From CAYOWK01 sp964407665 (GTDB taxonomy: Bacteria > Pseudomonadota > Alphaproteobacteria > Caulobacterales > Hyphomonadaceae), in NCBI GenBank assembly GCA_964407665.1, contig CAYOWK010000001.1:100743-164742 (forward strand): DNA of 64,000 nt. Direction: 5' to 3'. Below, in pieces: positions 32,566 to 41,133 of the stretch. Every line of letters begins with the position of its first letter. Position 1 is the stretch's first letter. Under the pieces are notes generated by a model that was not told the origin of the DNA, did not search any database, and saw nothing but the letters and a program-made list of their open reading frames with translations. The position numbers and the translations under genes were made by a program.

Positions 32566-33366
32566 ATGAACTTGGTTGAGCAATTCGGCCCACACCTGCC
32601 GTTTTTGCGGCGTTATGCTCGCGCCCTGACGGGAAGCCAGCAGAGCGGAGACGCCTACATTCGCGCGTCCTTGATGGCCCTGGCCCAGGATCCTGCGCAG
32701 ATCAACCGGGATATGTCCCCGCGGATCGCGCTCTACCGGTTCTTCCATGCGATCTGGGGCGGTACGGGCGCCCGGCTTGAGACGGACGCGCAGCCTGCAG
32801 GGACGCTCGCCGGCCATGAGGGGCGGCTCCAGGCTCTGGCTCCGATTCAGCGGCAAGCGTTTCTGCTGACCGCTATGGAAGGCTTTGACCGCGATGAGGC
32901 GGGCTCAATTCTTGGCAGGTCCCGGAGCGAGGTCGACGCCCTGATCGATGAGGCGCACCGCGAAATCGAGGCTGACCTCGCGACCCGCGTTCTCATCATT
33001 GAAGACGAGCCCATCATCGCTGCTGACCTTGAGAGCCTCGTCCGCGATCTGGGCCATGACGTTACGGGAAACGCCACGACGCGTGCGGAGGCCGTGGCGA
33101 TGGCCCGCAAGGACCCGCCGGGTCTGGTGCTGTGCGATATCCAGCTGGCCGACAATTCGTCCGGTATCGATGCGGCCAACGATATCCTGCGGGACTTCGA
33201 TGTGCCGGTGATCTTCATCACGGCCTATCCCGAGCGCCTTCTGACGGGGGAGCGGCCAGAGCCGACCTACCTGATCTCGAAGCCGTTCCGCGAGGATACG
33301 GTCAAGGCGGCGATCGGACAGGCCTTGTTCTTCCATCCCTCGCCTGCCGCAGAGGCTGTGGCGTAA
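32566..33366 (+). CDS. phyR: PhyR anti-anti-sigma response regulator
   Basis: A 266-residue protein with an N-terminal sigma-factor-like domain (LPFLRRYARALTGSQQSGDA to SRSEVDALIDEAHREIEADL) and a C-terminal receiver domain (VLIIEDEP, phospho-acceptor D191 in LVLCDIQLAD, FITAYPE, ISKPF). When phosphorylated, the sigma-like domain binds NepR and frees EcfG. ATG 32566 places the first conserved residues at the start; an upstream open frame crosses the promoter and is not coding. Confidence 0.94.
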   Translation: MNLVEQFGPHLPFLRRYARALTGSQQSGDAYIRASLMALAQDPAQINRDMSPRIALYRFFHAIWGGTGARLETDAQPAGTLAGHEGRLQALAPIQRQAFLLTAMEGFDRDEAGSILGRSRSEVDALIDEAHREIEADLATRVLIIEDEPIIAADLESLVRDLGHDVTGNATTRAEAVAMARKDPPGLVLCDIQLADNSSGIDAANDILRDFDVPVIFITAYPERLLTGERPEPTYLISKPFREDTVKAAIGQALFFHPSPAAEAVA

Positions 33367-33392
33367 GCGATTCTGTTTGGCGAACGTTTGCA

Positions 33393-33420
33393 GCGGCCGG
33401 AGGACATCCTCCGGCTGTTT
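33393..33420 (+). terminator. Terminator after phyR
   Basis: GCCGGAGGA (33396-33404) and TCCTCCGGC (33407-33415) form a 9-bp stem with a 2-nt loop, followed by TGTTT. It lies about 30 bp after the phyR stop. Confidence 0.7.
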
Positions 33421-33454
33421 GCGTTTGCCGGGCCAATTTACGCCTGGGCGCGGC

Positions 33455-33479
33455 GGAACGGGCAGGGGGAGCGCGCGTT
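33455..33479 (+). promoter_or_regulatory. EcfG-type promoter for the DUF883 gene
   Basis: GGAAC (33455-33459), 16 bp, CGTT (33476-33479). The start codon is 41 nt downstream. This is a full match to the EcfG consensus. Confidence 0.78.
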
Positions 33480-33519
33480 GATCCGCCGACCCGCTTAACC
33501 TTCATCCGAGGGAATTCCC

Positions 33520-33849
33520 ATGTCTGCCACACCATCGACCATGAAGCCTGCCAATGGCCTGCCCGATACCTCGAAGTCTGGCGTTTCCAGCGAAGCGTTC
33601 GACAAGCTGAAGGGCGATTTCGCCCAGCTGAGCGATGACGTGAAGGTGCTGCTTGCAGACGCCGGCAAGGCAGCCCGCGATGAGTCGAAGCACACCATCA
33701 AGAAGGGCAAGGCTCTTGCCGGAGACGCCGCCGAACAGGCGATGGACGCCAAGGCTGCGCTTGAGGACAAGATTCGCGCCCACCCGTTGACCTCTGTCGG
33801 CATCGCTCTCGGCGCCGGCATCATCATCGCTGCTCTCCGCCGCGGCTAG
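33520..33849 (+). CDS. DUF883/ElaB-like membrane-anchored protein
   Basis: A 109-residue protein with a long helical part (FDKLKGDFAQLSDDVKVLLA and DESKHTIKKGKALAGDAAEQ) and one C-terminal TM (PLTSVGIALGAGIIIAALRR). This matches the DUF883 family that includes ElaB/YqjD, inner-membrane proteins which can bind ribosomes in stationary phase. It starts 41 nt after an EcfG promoter and is followed 6 bp later by a small membrane protein, as in yqjD-yqjE operons. Confidence 0.82.
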   Translation: MSATPSTMKPANGLPDTSKSGVSSEAFDKLKGDFAQLSDDVKVLLADAGKAARDESKHTIKKGKALAGDAAEQAMDAKAALEDKIRAHPLTSVGIALGAGIIIAALRRG

Positions 33850-33855
33850 GTCAAA

Positions 33856-34263
33856 GTGGACGCCGCAAAACTCAGGATCATCGCCGGCATCGCCGGCCTG
33901 CTCTGCGCCCTGGCCGGCGTTGTCGGCCTTGGCGTGGCGAGCGTCCTTGCGCTGTCGTCGGTGATGGGTCCGATCTGGGGATCCTTCACCTTCGGCATCG
34001 TCGCGCTGGCCCTGGCCTGCGCTGGTATCTATTTCTTCCTTCTTCCTCACCGGCCGACCTCTCGTGAAATCGATGATTTCGAGGAGGTCACCGCCAACGC
34101 CATCGCAGACCTTCCGTTCAATACGGTGCGGGCGATGCTCAACAAGCAGCCGCTGATTGCGGTCGCAGCCGCCGCGCTTGCCGGGTACAGCCTGACGCGC
34201 GATCCCGAGGAAGTGGTGCGTCACGCCCAGCGGCTTCTCACGGGTTTCCTGACCGACATCTGA
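33856..34263 (+). CDS. Phage-holin-like (YqjE-type) membrane protein
   Basis: A 135-residue protein starting at GTG 33856 with two N-terminal TMs (AGIAGLLCALAGVVGLGVAS and FTFGIVALALACAGIYFFLL) and a soluble tail containing another hydrophobic patch (LIAVAAAALAGYSL). The companion position after a DUF883 gene corresponds to yqjE/Actinobacterial-holin-X-like proteins. The function is unknown. It shares the EcfG promoter of the preceding gene. Confidence 0.6.
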   Translation: MDAAKLRIIAGIAGLLCALAGVVGLGVASVLALSSVMGPIWGSFTFGIVALALACAGIYFFLLPHRPTSREIDDFEEVTANAIADLPFNTVRAMLNKQPLIAVAAAALAGYSLTRDPEEVVRHAQRLLTGFLTDI

Positions 34264-34316
34264 CCGGTCGAAACCACCCATCTGACGACAGCCTCTTGCC
34301 TTTCCGCGAATCAGCC

Positions 34317-34341
34317 GGAACCGCCGCCATCTCATCGCGTT
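34317..34341 (+). promoter_or_regulatory. EcfG-type promoter for the small secreted protein
   Basis: GGAAC (34317-34321), 16 bp, CGTT (34338-34341), 47 nt before ATG 34388. A full consensus match. Confidence 0.75.
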
Positions 34342-34387
34342 AGTCTTTTGTTAACGCGTGGGGCTGTTAGCACCTGGGGCTGAGCAG

Positions 34388-34738
34388 ATGGCTGTTCTCT
34401 CGAAAATCATTGGTTTTTCTATCGTTTTTGCGGCGCTGTCCTTGACTGCATCGGGCGCTGCTTTCGCTGATGCCGGTCACGGCCTCGAAGCGCAGGATGT
34501 GAGGGTTGTCACGCAGGCCTGCGAACGCGACCAGCCCTTCTTCCCCATCATCGGCGATCTGGGCAAAGCGACTGGCGAATACGCGCTTCCTGTCCGTGAT
34601 GAGGCAGGCGAAGTGGTGGCCGCCATCATCCTCACCCACGCCGCGATCCGGAGCATTCCGGAATGCCGGAAGTCGGAAGCGCGGGTCGCGCAGGCGAAGA
34701 CCGGCGGCGGCGTGCAGCTGGCGGCGCTCAATTCCTGA
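34388..34738 (+). CDS. Small secreted protein of unknown function
   Basis: A 116-residue exported protein with a signal peptide (IIGFSIVFAALSLTASGAAF, then ADAG). Two cysteines (TQACERD and IPECRKS) could pair. It resembles no family I can name. An EcfG-type promoter lies 47 nt upstream, so it is likely made under general stress. ATG 34388 was chosen because the signal peptide follows; the longer frame starting 34358 has no ribosome-binding site. Confidence 0.65.
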   Translation: MAVLSKIIGFSIVFAALSLTASGAAFADAGHGLEAQDVRVVTQACERDQPFFPIIGDLGKATGEYALPVRDEAGEVVAAIILTHAAIRSIPECRKSEARVAQAKTGGGVQLAALNS

Positions 34739-34823
34739 CCGATTGCGCTTCGCCGATCACGTGACCTGATGCTGCCGACCCGCTATGTGCGTTCTCCGGT
34801 ATCCGGTTCAGGCAGGCTGACAG

Positions 34824-36011
34824 TTGCAGATTCTCATTGCCGGAGCAGGCATAGGCGGACTGGCTGCGGCGCTGGCGTTGCGGCGCGCGGGGTGCGAGGT
34901 ACTCGTGCTGGAGCGGGCGCCTGAGCTGGGGGAAGTGGGAGCCGGCCTTCAGCTGAGCCCCAACGCCGTGAAGGCCCTCAGAGCGCTCGGCGTTGCCGAG
35001 GCCGCCGAGGCCGTAAGCGTCCGCCCGGAAGCCCTGCAGATGCGAAGCGGCCGGTCGGGCTCGCTGATCTTCTCGATCGCGATGGGGGAGACGGCGATCA
35101 ACCGCTATGGCGCTCCCTATCTTCATATTCATCGCGCCGACCTGCTGGACGTGCTGGCGAAAGCTGCGGCTGCGGCCGGCGTGCGCGTTCGTCTGGGCGC
35201 CCGCCTGTCGGGTTATGCGATCCATGGACAGCACGTGCGTGCGGGTCTCGATACCGGTCAGGTGGTCGAAGGCGACCTGCTGGTCGGCGCCGACGGTCTG
35301 AACTCGGCCATCCGTGCTCAGTTGATCGGGCCGGACCTGCCGCGGTTTGCGGGGTGTTCGGCGTGGCGATTGACTGTGCCCGCGGGGGCGGTGGCGGGGC
35401 GGCTGGGGGAGGGGGGGGCGGTCGTCTGGACCGGGCCCGGGCGGCATGCGGTGACCTACCGGATCCGGCGGGGAGAGCTGGTCAACTTTGTCGGGGTCGT
35501 CGAGACGGCGCGGCGCGGGCAGGAGGGATGGGACGAGAGCGGAGACCTCGGCGAGCTGCGCGAGGATTTCAAGGCGTTCGCCGATCCCGTGCAGGCGGTG
35601 ATCGAAGCAGCGACGTCGTGCATGCGGCGCGCGCTCTACGATCGCGATCCGCTGGCGACCTGGAGCGGGGAGCGGGTGACGCTGCTCGGCGATGCCTGCC
35701 ATGCGATGCCCCCCTTCCAGGCGCAGGGCGCGGCTATGGCGCTGGAGGACGCCGTTGTGCTGGCGAGCGTGCTGCGCAGCGACCGCCCGCTGGCCGAGGC
35801 GCTGACGCGCTACGAGGCGCTGCGCAAGCCGCGCACGGCGAAGGTGCTGGACAGCGCCCGGGCCAACATGAAGATCTTCCACCGCGCCAACCCGGTGACG
35901 CAGCTCGCGACCTATGGCCCCATGCGGCTGGCCAACCTGTTCATGCCGGAGTTTGTGGCGTCGCGGCAGGACTGGATCTACGGTTATGATCCTGTGGAGG
36001 CGGCGGCATGA
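34824..36011 (+). CDS. FAD-dependent aromatic monooxygenase (salicylate hydroxylase-like)
   Basis: A 395-residue flavoprotein with the dinucleotide fold GAGIGGLAAALALRRAG, the ERAPELGEVGAGLQLSPNA segment of the 3-hydroxybenzoate/salicylate hydroxylase group, the GADGLNSAIR motif and the second FAD motif LLGDACHAMPPFQAQGA. It hydroxylates an aromatic or similar ring with NAD(P)H and O2; the substrate is unknown. It begins with TTG 34824. The stop overlaps the next gene by 4 bp. A run of eight G (35411-35418) lies inside the gene. Confidence 0.85.
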   Translation: MQILIAGAGIGGLAAALALRRAGCEVLVLERAPELGEVGAGLQLSPNAVKALRALGVAEAAEAVSVRPEALQMRSGRSGSLIFSIAMGETAINRYGAPYLHIHRADLLDVLAKAAAAAGVRVRLGARLSGYAIHGQHVRAGLDTGQVVEGDLLVGADGLNSAIRAQLIGPDLPRFAGCSAWRLTVPAGAVAGRLGEGGAVVWTGPGRHAVTYRIRRGELVNFVGVVETARRGQEGWDESGDLGELREDFKAFADPVQAVIEAATSCMRRALYDRDPLATWSGERVTLLGDACHAMPPFQAQGAAMALEDAVVLASVLRSDRPLAEALTRYEALRKPRTAKVLDSARANMKIFHRANPVTQLATYGPMRLANLFMPEFVASRQDWIYGYDPVEAAA

Positions 36012-37036
36012 GGATGCGATCGGTCCTGCTGGCTACGGCAGTCCTTCTGGCGGCGTGCGGGCCGCCGCCGGGCACGCCGAAGCGGGCCAATTCCAGCAAG
36101 GTTGCGGCGGGCAATCCGCAGGCGGCCATGCTGTGGCCGTCCCTGCTGCAGCACTGCCTGCGGACGCCGGAGTGCGATCCGATGAGCAATTTCGGAGAGG
36201 GCGCCGGTGAGGCGTCGGGCATCGAGGGCTCAACGACGTGGTGGACGAAGTCGGACGCTGAGGGATGGCGCACGCTGGACAGTTTTCACGGTTACCGCGG
36301 GCAAGGTGGTGATGCGGGGCGGCCGCTGACCCCGGCCGAGACGCCTCGCACCTTGCGGGCTAGGAGGGACAACCGCTCCTGGATTGTTCTTGAGCATGGC
36401 AGCCACTCTGTCGATGAATTCCTGCCGACCGCGATTCGGCTGCGTTCGCCGCATGTGGTGCTCGCTGGTGTTGGCAAGGCGACCAGCGTCCGGCGCCAAG
36501 CCGAGGCGACCGAGGATAAAGCGAAGTCCTTCCTGTGGCCGGATGGCCGGAGGGGTGCGCGACTGGAGATCCTTGAGCCGCAGGAGGATGGTGAGGCGAA
36601 GTCGCTTCTTGTCATGTACGCGATCGGCGCCAACGCCCATGCGCAGCTGGAAGACCGGGAGAAGTTGAAGCTGCCCTCTACGCCGTGGATCTATGACGTG
36701 ACTCTGATACCGCAAAAGTCGCCGCAATCATCCCTCAAGCTCTACGACGCAATCCAAAGCGAGACGACGCTCATGTTCCGTATCACGGAACCGGGCGGCG
36801 GCGTCATACTGCAGGACACGATCTACACCGATGGCTTTCAGGCATCGGTCGAAGCGAGTGGGTCGGCGCTGGGCAGTTCTGCGGCAGCTCCGCTTACAGA
36901 GCGGTGTGCCCCGTATGTTGCCGAGCCAATGTCGTTCTGGGCGCAGGCTCCCGACCTTTCACCCGCAGTGCGAACCTGCGATTCCCGGACGCCTGAGCAG
37001 CGGGCGCAGGCGGCGACCCGGCAGCCCGTCAACTAG
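36008..37036 (+). CDS. Lipoprotein of unknown function
   Basis: A 342-residue lipoprotein with lipobox LLAAC at about residue 17 followed by a Pro-rich linker. The mature part has SGIEGSTTWWTKSDAEGWRT, several Trp/Tyr and a C-terminal cysteine pair region (ERCAPYV and VRTCDSR). No family is recognised. It starts inside the end of the monooxygenase gene (ATGA overlap), so the two are co-expressed although no functional link is obvious. Confidence 0.7.
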   Translation: MRMRSVLLATAVLLAACGPPPGTPKRANSSKVAAGNPQAAMLWPSLLQHCLRTPECDPMSNFGEGAGEASGIEGSTTWWTKSDAEGWRTLDSFHGYRGQGGDAGRPLTPAETPRTLRARRDNRSWIVLEHGSHSVDEFLPTAIRLRSPHVVLAGVGKATSVRRQAEATEDKAKSFLWPDGRRGARLEILEPQEDGEAKSLLVMYAIGANAHAQLEDREKLKLPSTPWIYDVTLIPQKSPQSSLKLYDAIQSETTLMFRITEPGGGVILQDTIYTDGFQASVEASGSALGSSAAAPLTERCAPYVAEPMSFWAQAPDLSPAVRTCDSRTPEQRAQAATRQPVN

Positions 37037-37572
37037 CCCGGCGGCAGCGCATCGGCGCGTTCGCCGCACTCTTCCAGCGAGATCTTCGGATCGCCGGCTT
37101 CGATGTCGCGGATGCCGATCTGGGCCCAGGCGTCGGCGACGCGGTCAACCTGGGTTTCGTGCGCGGCCTTCTCTTCGACCAGCATCGCCGAGCCGACCAG
37201 GCGGAGCGACATGGCCTGCATGCGGGCCTTGAAGATGCGGCCTTCGTCCGTGGGGTTCAGGGCGTCAGTGGGAACCGGGTTCGCCGCTTCCAGCAGGGCG
37301 GCGCAGTAGAGATGGTCGCGGATTTCCTGCGAGCCGACTTCCAGCGGCTTGTCGATCGGCGCGGGCGGCTCTTCGGGCTGGGCGGGCAGCGTTTCGGACG
37401 TGCCCGGCATCGTGACTTCGCCGAGCGCGGGCGTGTTGACCGTTTCTGTCACGGGAACGGCGCCGGGAACCACGAACGGGTCAGGCTTGGGCTTTGTCAG
37501 GGTATACACGAGGATGCCGCCGAAAACGACAATGGCGACAAGGCCGACGATCTGGAGGGGGCGAAGTTTCAT
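37033..37572 (-). CDS. Membrane-anchored protein of unknown function
   Basis: A 179-residue protein with one N-terminal TM (IVGLVAIVVFGGILVYTL), a Pro/Glu-rich linker (about residues 28-78) and a helical domain (QEIRDHLYCAALLEAANPVP, then RIFKARMQAMSLRLVGSAML). The domain should face the periplasm. The 3' ends of this gene and the lipoprotein gene overlap by 4 bp in a convergent arrangement. No homologue is recognised. Confidence 0.65.
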   Translation of the reverse strand: MKLRPLQIVGLVAIVVFGGILVYTLTKPKPDPFVVPGAVPVTETVNTPALGEVTMPGTSETLPAQPEEPPAPIDKPLEVGSQEIRDHLYCAALLEAANPVPTDALNPTDEGRIFKARMQAMSLRLVGSAMLVEEKAAHETQVDRVADAWAQIGIRDIEAGDPKISLEECGERADALPPG

Positions 37573-37638
37573 GGTCTGGCGGCTCTTCCCGTTTTTGGCG
37601 TTTGTAGCCGAACGCGCGAGATATGCTCAAGCGCCAGA

Positions 37639-38259
37639 TCAATGCGTGCCGGTAACGATTGGGTAGAGGCTGGCCACAAGTACGACCGCCGCCGTGATGT
37701 TGAAGATGCGCAGTTTCACGGGATCGTCGAGAAAACGCCGCAGCTGCACGCCCATCAGGGCCCATGAGGAGACACACGGCAGGTTGATCAGCCCGAACAC
37801 GGCGGCGACGATCAGCAGGCTGGCGACGGGGTTCGACTGCACCGTGTAGGCGGATACGGCGGTGAGGGCCATCGTCCACGCCTTGGGGTTCACCCACTGG
37901 AACAGGGCGGCTTCGAGGAAGGTCATCGGGCGGGCGGCCTTGCCCGGCTTGCCGGAGGCGGCCTTTGCGCCCGGAGGCGGCGCTGTCGCGATCTTCCAGG
38001 CCAGCCAGAGCAGGTAGGCGACGCTCGCGTATTTCAGGATCGTGTGGGCGAGGGGGAAGGCCTCGAAGATGGCGGCAAGCCCTGCGCCGACCAGCAGGAT
38101 CATCACCGTGAAGCCGATGCCCACGCCCAGCATGTGCGGGATGGTGCGGACGAAGCCGAAATTCGTGCCCGAGGCCATCAGCATCAGGTTGTTGGGACCC
38201 GGCGTGATGGACGAGACGAAGGCAAAGCCCGCCATAGCGATGAGAAGATCCTGTGTCAT
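37639..38259 (-). CDS. LysE/RhtB-family amino acid exporter
   Basis: A 206-residue inner-membrane protein with about six TMs. The LysE signature SSITPGPNNLMLMASG is near the N-terminus, and FQWVNPKAWTMALTAVSAY is the second conserved segment. It exports an amino acid or derivative. It is divergent from an Lrp/AsnC regulator 72 bp away, the usual arrangement for amino-acid-inducible export. ATG 38259 starts the conserved region. Confidence 0.88.
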   Translation of the reverse strand: MTQDLLIAMAGFAFVSSITPGPNNLMLMASGTNFGFVRTIPHMLGVGIGFTVMILLVGAGLAAIFEAFPLAHTILKYASVAYLLWLAWKIATAPPPGAKAASGKPGKAARPMTFLEAALFQWVNPKAWTMALTAVSAYTVQSNPVASLLIVAAVFGLINLPCVSSWALMGVQLRRFLDDPVKLRIFNITAAVVLVASLYPIVTGTH

Positions 38260-38331
38260 GACGCAAACATATCGCGCGCCCCAGTCAATGTGCTTGCGTT
38301 TCGGGGTCAAAGCTGCCGATGATTGCAAATC

Positions 38332-38784
38332 ATGGCGAAGATGGACGACATAAACCGCAGAATATTGCGCGAGCTGTCGAAGGACGGCCGGATCACCAAC
38401 AATGATCTCGCCGCCAAGGTCGGGCTGTCGCCGTCTGCGTGCCTGCGGCGGGTGCAGGAGCTTGAGCGCTCCGGGGTGATTGCGGGCTATCGCGCCGTCA
38501 TCAACCGCGAGGCCACGGGCGCTGGGTTTCTCGCCTATGTCGCCGTCGGGCTGTCCGAGCACCACAAGCGCAACCAGCGCAACTTCGAGCGCGCAATGGC
38601 GGCGGCTCCGCAGGTGGTGGAGTGCCACAACGTCACCGGCACCATCGAGTACCTTTTGCGCGTCGAGGTCGAGGACCTGGCGGCGTACAAGCAGTTCCAC
38701 ACCGAGGTTCTGGGCACCGTGCCGGAGGTCTCGTCGATCACCAGCTACATCGTTATGGCGTCGTCCAAGGATGAGCGCGGGTGA
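38332..38784 (+). CDS. Lrp/AsnC-family transcriptional regulator
   Basis: A 150-residue regulator with an N-terminal HTH (INRRILRELSKDGRITNNDL, then AAKVGLSPSACLRRVQELE) and a RAM ligand-binding domain (AYVAVGLSEHH to GTIEYLLRVEVEDLAAYKQF). Divergent from the LysE-type gene, it probably senses the exported amino acid and activates the exporter. ATG 38332 is used; the TTG at 38323 adds only three residues. Confidence 0.9.
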   Translation: MAKMDDINRRILRELSKDGRITNNDLAAKVGLSPSACLRRVQELERSGVIAGYRAVINREATGAGFLAYVAVGLSEHHKRNQRNFERAMAAAPQVVECHNVTGTIEYLLRVEVEDLAAYKQFHTEVLGTVPEVSSITSYIVMASSKDERG

Positions 38785-39513
38785 GGCGCTTGTTTGCATG
38801 TGCGCGTGTCCTCGTCCGGACCGGCGTGAGCCGTCCGTGATGCTGTCGGTCTGCCTCCCGAAGACAGGAGGACGGGGCGCGTGAGAACGCGCCTACTTGT
38901 ATAAGCTGCCAGCGTTGCCGCTGGCCGGTTGCGTGTTCCCACGCGCCCCGTGTCAGACGTTTGTCCCGGCGGTTGGTGCGCACTTTTTAGTGCTCATCCC
39001 CGTCCCGGTGTCACGCGCATGAGCGCCGACGCCCATGGTCACCCCCGGTTTAGATCAATTCCGGGGACAGGTGTTTCAGACCGCCGCTTGTGGCTGCTTC
39101 CCTGGGCCCCTCCTTCGAGACGCGCCCTTTCGGGCGCTCCTCAGGATGAGCCGCTCGGAAGCAGCCGGAGCGGTGGTCGCCGCGCCGTCCGAGCTTCTGG
39201 CTTTCGATGTTTCGGTGCGCACCGAACCCTCCCTTGCCAGACGCGAGGGGGAGATTGCGGGATGTCGAGACCCGGTCGGATTCGCGGGATTGCGGCCAGC
39301 ATATTTTCCGGCGGTCTGCCGGGCCGCCGATCGTGCGGAGGCGGGACCCAGATTCCGGCATCGTGCGTCTCGTCAGGGCGCCAGGTCTGGATCCCCGCCT
39401 GCGCGGGGAACGCGGACGCCGGAGTTGTCCGCTTCGGGAGCGCCCAGCCGGGTGTGGGAGACAGGGGGCTTGTGTTCTACACTCTCCGCGGGTGATGGCG
39501 CGGAGAGGCTTCC
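38785..39513. repeat. Long intergenic region with dispersed palindromic elements
   Basis: About 730 bases without a supported gene. Near 39105-39150 the sequence CTTCGAGACGCGCCC-TTTC-GGGCGCTCCTCAGG, and near 39388-39410 GGATCCCCGCC-TGC-GCGGGGA, are hairpin units of kinds that recur in intergenic DNA of many Alpha- and Betaproteobacteria. The short frames here have no ribosome-binding sites or family motifs. Confidence 0.55.
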
Positions 39514-40161
39514 ATGACTGGAGACTGGGACAGGGTCGATGACTACATCGGCGACAGGCTTGGGTTGCGGGATGCTGTCCTGGATGGCGCGCTCGAGCGA
39601 TGCCGCGCGGCAGGTCTGCCGGAGATTGCGGTTTCGGCGGCTCAGGGCAAGCAGCTCTATCTGACCGCGCTGGCGGCGGGCGCGCGCCGCATTCTGGAGG
39701 TGGGCACGCTGGGCGGGTATTCCGCGATCTGGATGGGACGGGCGCTGCCGGAGGGCGGTCGGCTGATCACGCTGGAGATCGATCCGCATCATGCCGATGT
39801 TGCGCGCCGGAACATCGCGGCGGCCGGCCTGTCGGACAGGGTTGAGGTGAGGACGGGCGCGGCGAACAGCCTGTTGCCCGATGTCGAAGGACCGTTCGAC
39901 CTGACCTTCATCGACGCCGACAAGCAGTCGAACGCCGCCTATTTCGACCACGCCGTTCGCCTGTCGCGAAAGGGCGCCGTGATCATTGTCGACAATGTCG
40001 TGCGCAACGGGGCGGTCATCGATCCGGACGGGGATGAGCGCGTGCAGGGCGTGCGCCGGCTGTTCGATGCAGTGAAAAGCGACACGCGGGTTTCAGCCAC
40101 GGCGATCCAGACCGTGGGCGAGAAGGGCTATGACGGGTACCTGATGGCGGTGGTTCTGTAG
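39514..40161 (+). CDS. Class I SAM-dependent O-methyltransferase (catechol-type)
   Basis: A 215-residue methyltransferase with the SAM motif RILEVGTLGGYSAIWMGRAL, LITLEIDPHHADVARRNI and the metal-binding segment DLTFIDADKQSNAAYFDHAV. It belongs to the caffeoyl-CoA/catechol O-methyltransferase family, which methylates a hydroxyl on an aromatic substrate with a divalent metal. The substrate is unknown. It stands alone after the repeat-rich region. Confidence 0.88.
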   Translation: MTGDWDRVDDYIGDRLGLRDAVLDGALERCRAAGLPEIAVSAAQGKQLYLTALAAGARRILEVGTLGGYSAIWMGRALPEGGRLITLEIDPHHADVARRNIAAAGLSDRVEVRTGAANSLLPDVEGPFDLTFIDADKQSNAAYFDHAVRLSRKGAVIIVDNVVRNGAVIDPDGDERVQGVRRLFDAVKSDTRVSATAIQTVGEKGYDGYLMAVVL

Positions 40162-40195
40162 GCGCGGTCATGGTTCGGGACCCGCGCGAGAGGCC

Positions 40196-40540
40196 TCAGC
40201 GGACCTTCTTCACGAACTCGGACTTGAGCTTCATTGCGCCGAAGCCGTCGACCTTGCAGTCGATGTCGTGGTCCTCGTCGACGAGCCGGATGCCCTTCAC
40301 CTTCGTGCCCTGCTTGATCACCAGCGAGGAGCCCTTGAGCTTGAGGTCCTTGATGAGGGTGACGGTGTCGCCGTCTTCGAGGATGGCGCCGTTGGCGTCC
40401 TTGTAGACGCGCGGGCCGTCGGCGGCGGGCGCGTCGGCGGAGGCCGACCATTCATGGCCGCACTCCGGACAGATGAAGAGGGCGCCGTCCTCGTAGGTCA
40501 GCGACGAGGCGCAGGACGGGCAGGCGGGAAGGTCGCTCAT
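40196..40540 (-). CDS. PhnA/YjdM zinc-ribbon protein
   Basis: A 114-residue protein with an N-terminal zinc ribbon (CPSCASSLTYEDGALFICPECG) and the C-terminal PhnA SH3-like domain (KDANGAILEDGDTVTLIKDL, then KLKGSSLVIKQGTKVKGIRL). It is the YjdM family, historically named PhnA but not shown to cleave phosphonates in this form. Its start overlaps the GNAT stop by 4 bp, so the two are one operon. Confidence 0.88.
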   Translation of the reverse strand: MSDLPACPSCASSLTYEDGALFICPECGHEWSASADAPAADGPRVYKDANGAILEDGDTVTLIKDLKLKGSSLVIKQGTKVKGIRLVDEDHDIDCKVDGFGAMKLKSEFVKKVR

Positions 40541-41055
40541 GCGGATGCAATCCAGAAACGGAGGACGGGGCCGGCCCAGTTGGCGTTGAGGATCTCGATC
40601 TGGCCGATGTCGGAGGCGCGCGGGAAGGTTTCGGCGGCGCGGCGCCAGAAGGCCTGCGCGGCTGTGTTCTGGTGCGCGATGGCGGCCTCCCACTGGCCGG
40701 GGAAGCGCTCAAACAGGGCGTGCGCGACCTGGCGGCCGACGCCGCCGCCGCGATGCTTCCGCACGATGAAGAACTCGGCGATGTTGATGTCTGCGTCCAT
40801 GCCGCTGCGCGCGCGGGCGTTGAGCAGGGCGAAGCCCGCGATGTGGCCGCCGATGCGGACCAGCAGGGGATGGCAGCGGGGCTCGGACCAGTAGGGATCG
40901 AGCGCATAGGGCGGGAAGCGGCCGTCCTCGCCGAGTTCGCCCTTGTCGGTCCCGGCCCAGTGTTCGGTAAAGTCGTGGGTGTAGAGCTGGATGAGATTCT
41001 CCAGCACGCCGCGCTGTGCGGGCGTCGCGGGCTGGATGTCGATCTGCAACGTCAT
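40537..41055 (-). CDS. GNAT-family N-acetyltransferase
   Basis: A 172-residue acetyltransferase. The acetyl-CoA motif reads FFIVRKHRGGGVGRQVAHAL (R-G-G-G-V-G), preceded by AGFALLNAR and followed by NTAAQAFWRRA. The substrate cannot be predicted. It is coupled to the YjdM/PhnA gene. Confidence 0.85.
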   Translation of the reverse strand: MTLQIDIQPATPAQRGVLENLIQLYTHDFTEHWAGTDKGELGEDGRFPPYALDPYWSEPRCHPLLVRIGGHIAGFALLNARARSGMDADINIAEFFIVRKHRGGGVGRQVAHALFERFPGQWEAAIAHQNTAAQAFWRRAAETFPRASDIGQIEILNANWAGPVLRFWIASA

Positions 41056-41133
41056 GGGCGGCCCCGCACGCTTGGGTAGCGGTCAGATGGGTCCGGAAAG
41101 TTCCGGCGGCAAGGCGGGAACCCGACCACCCGT

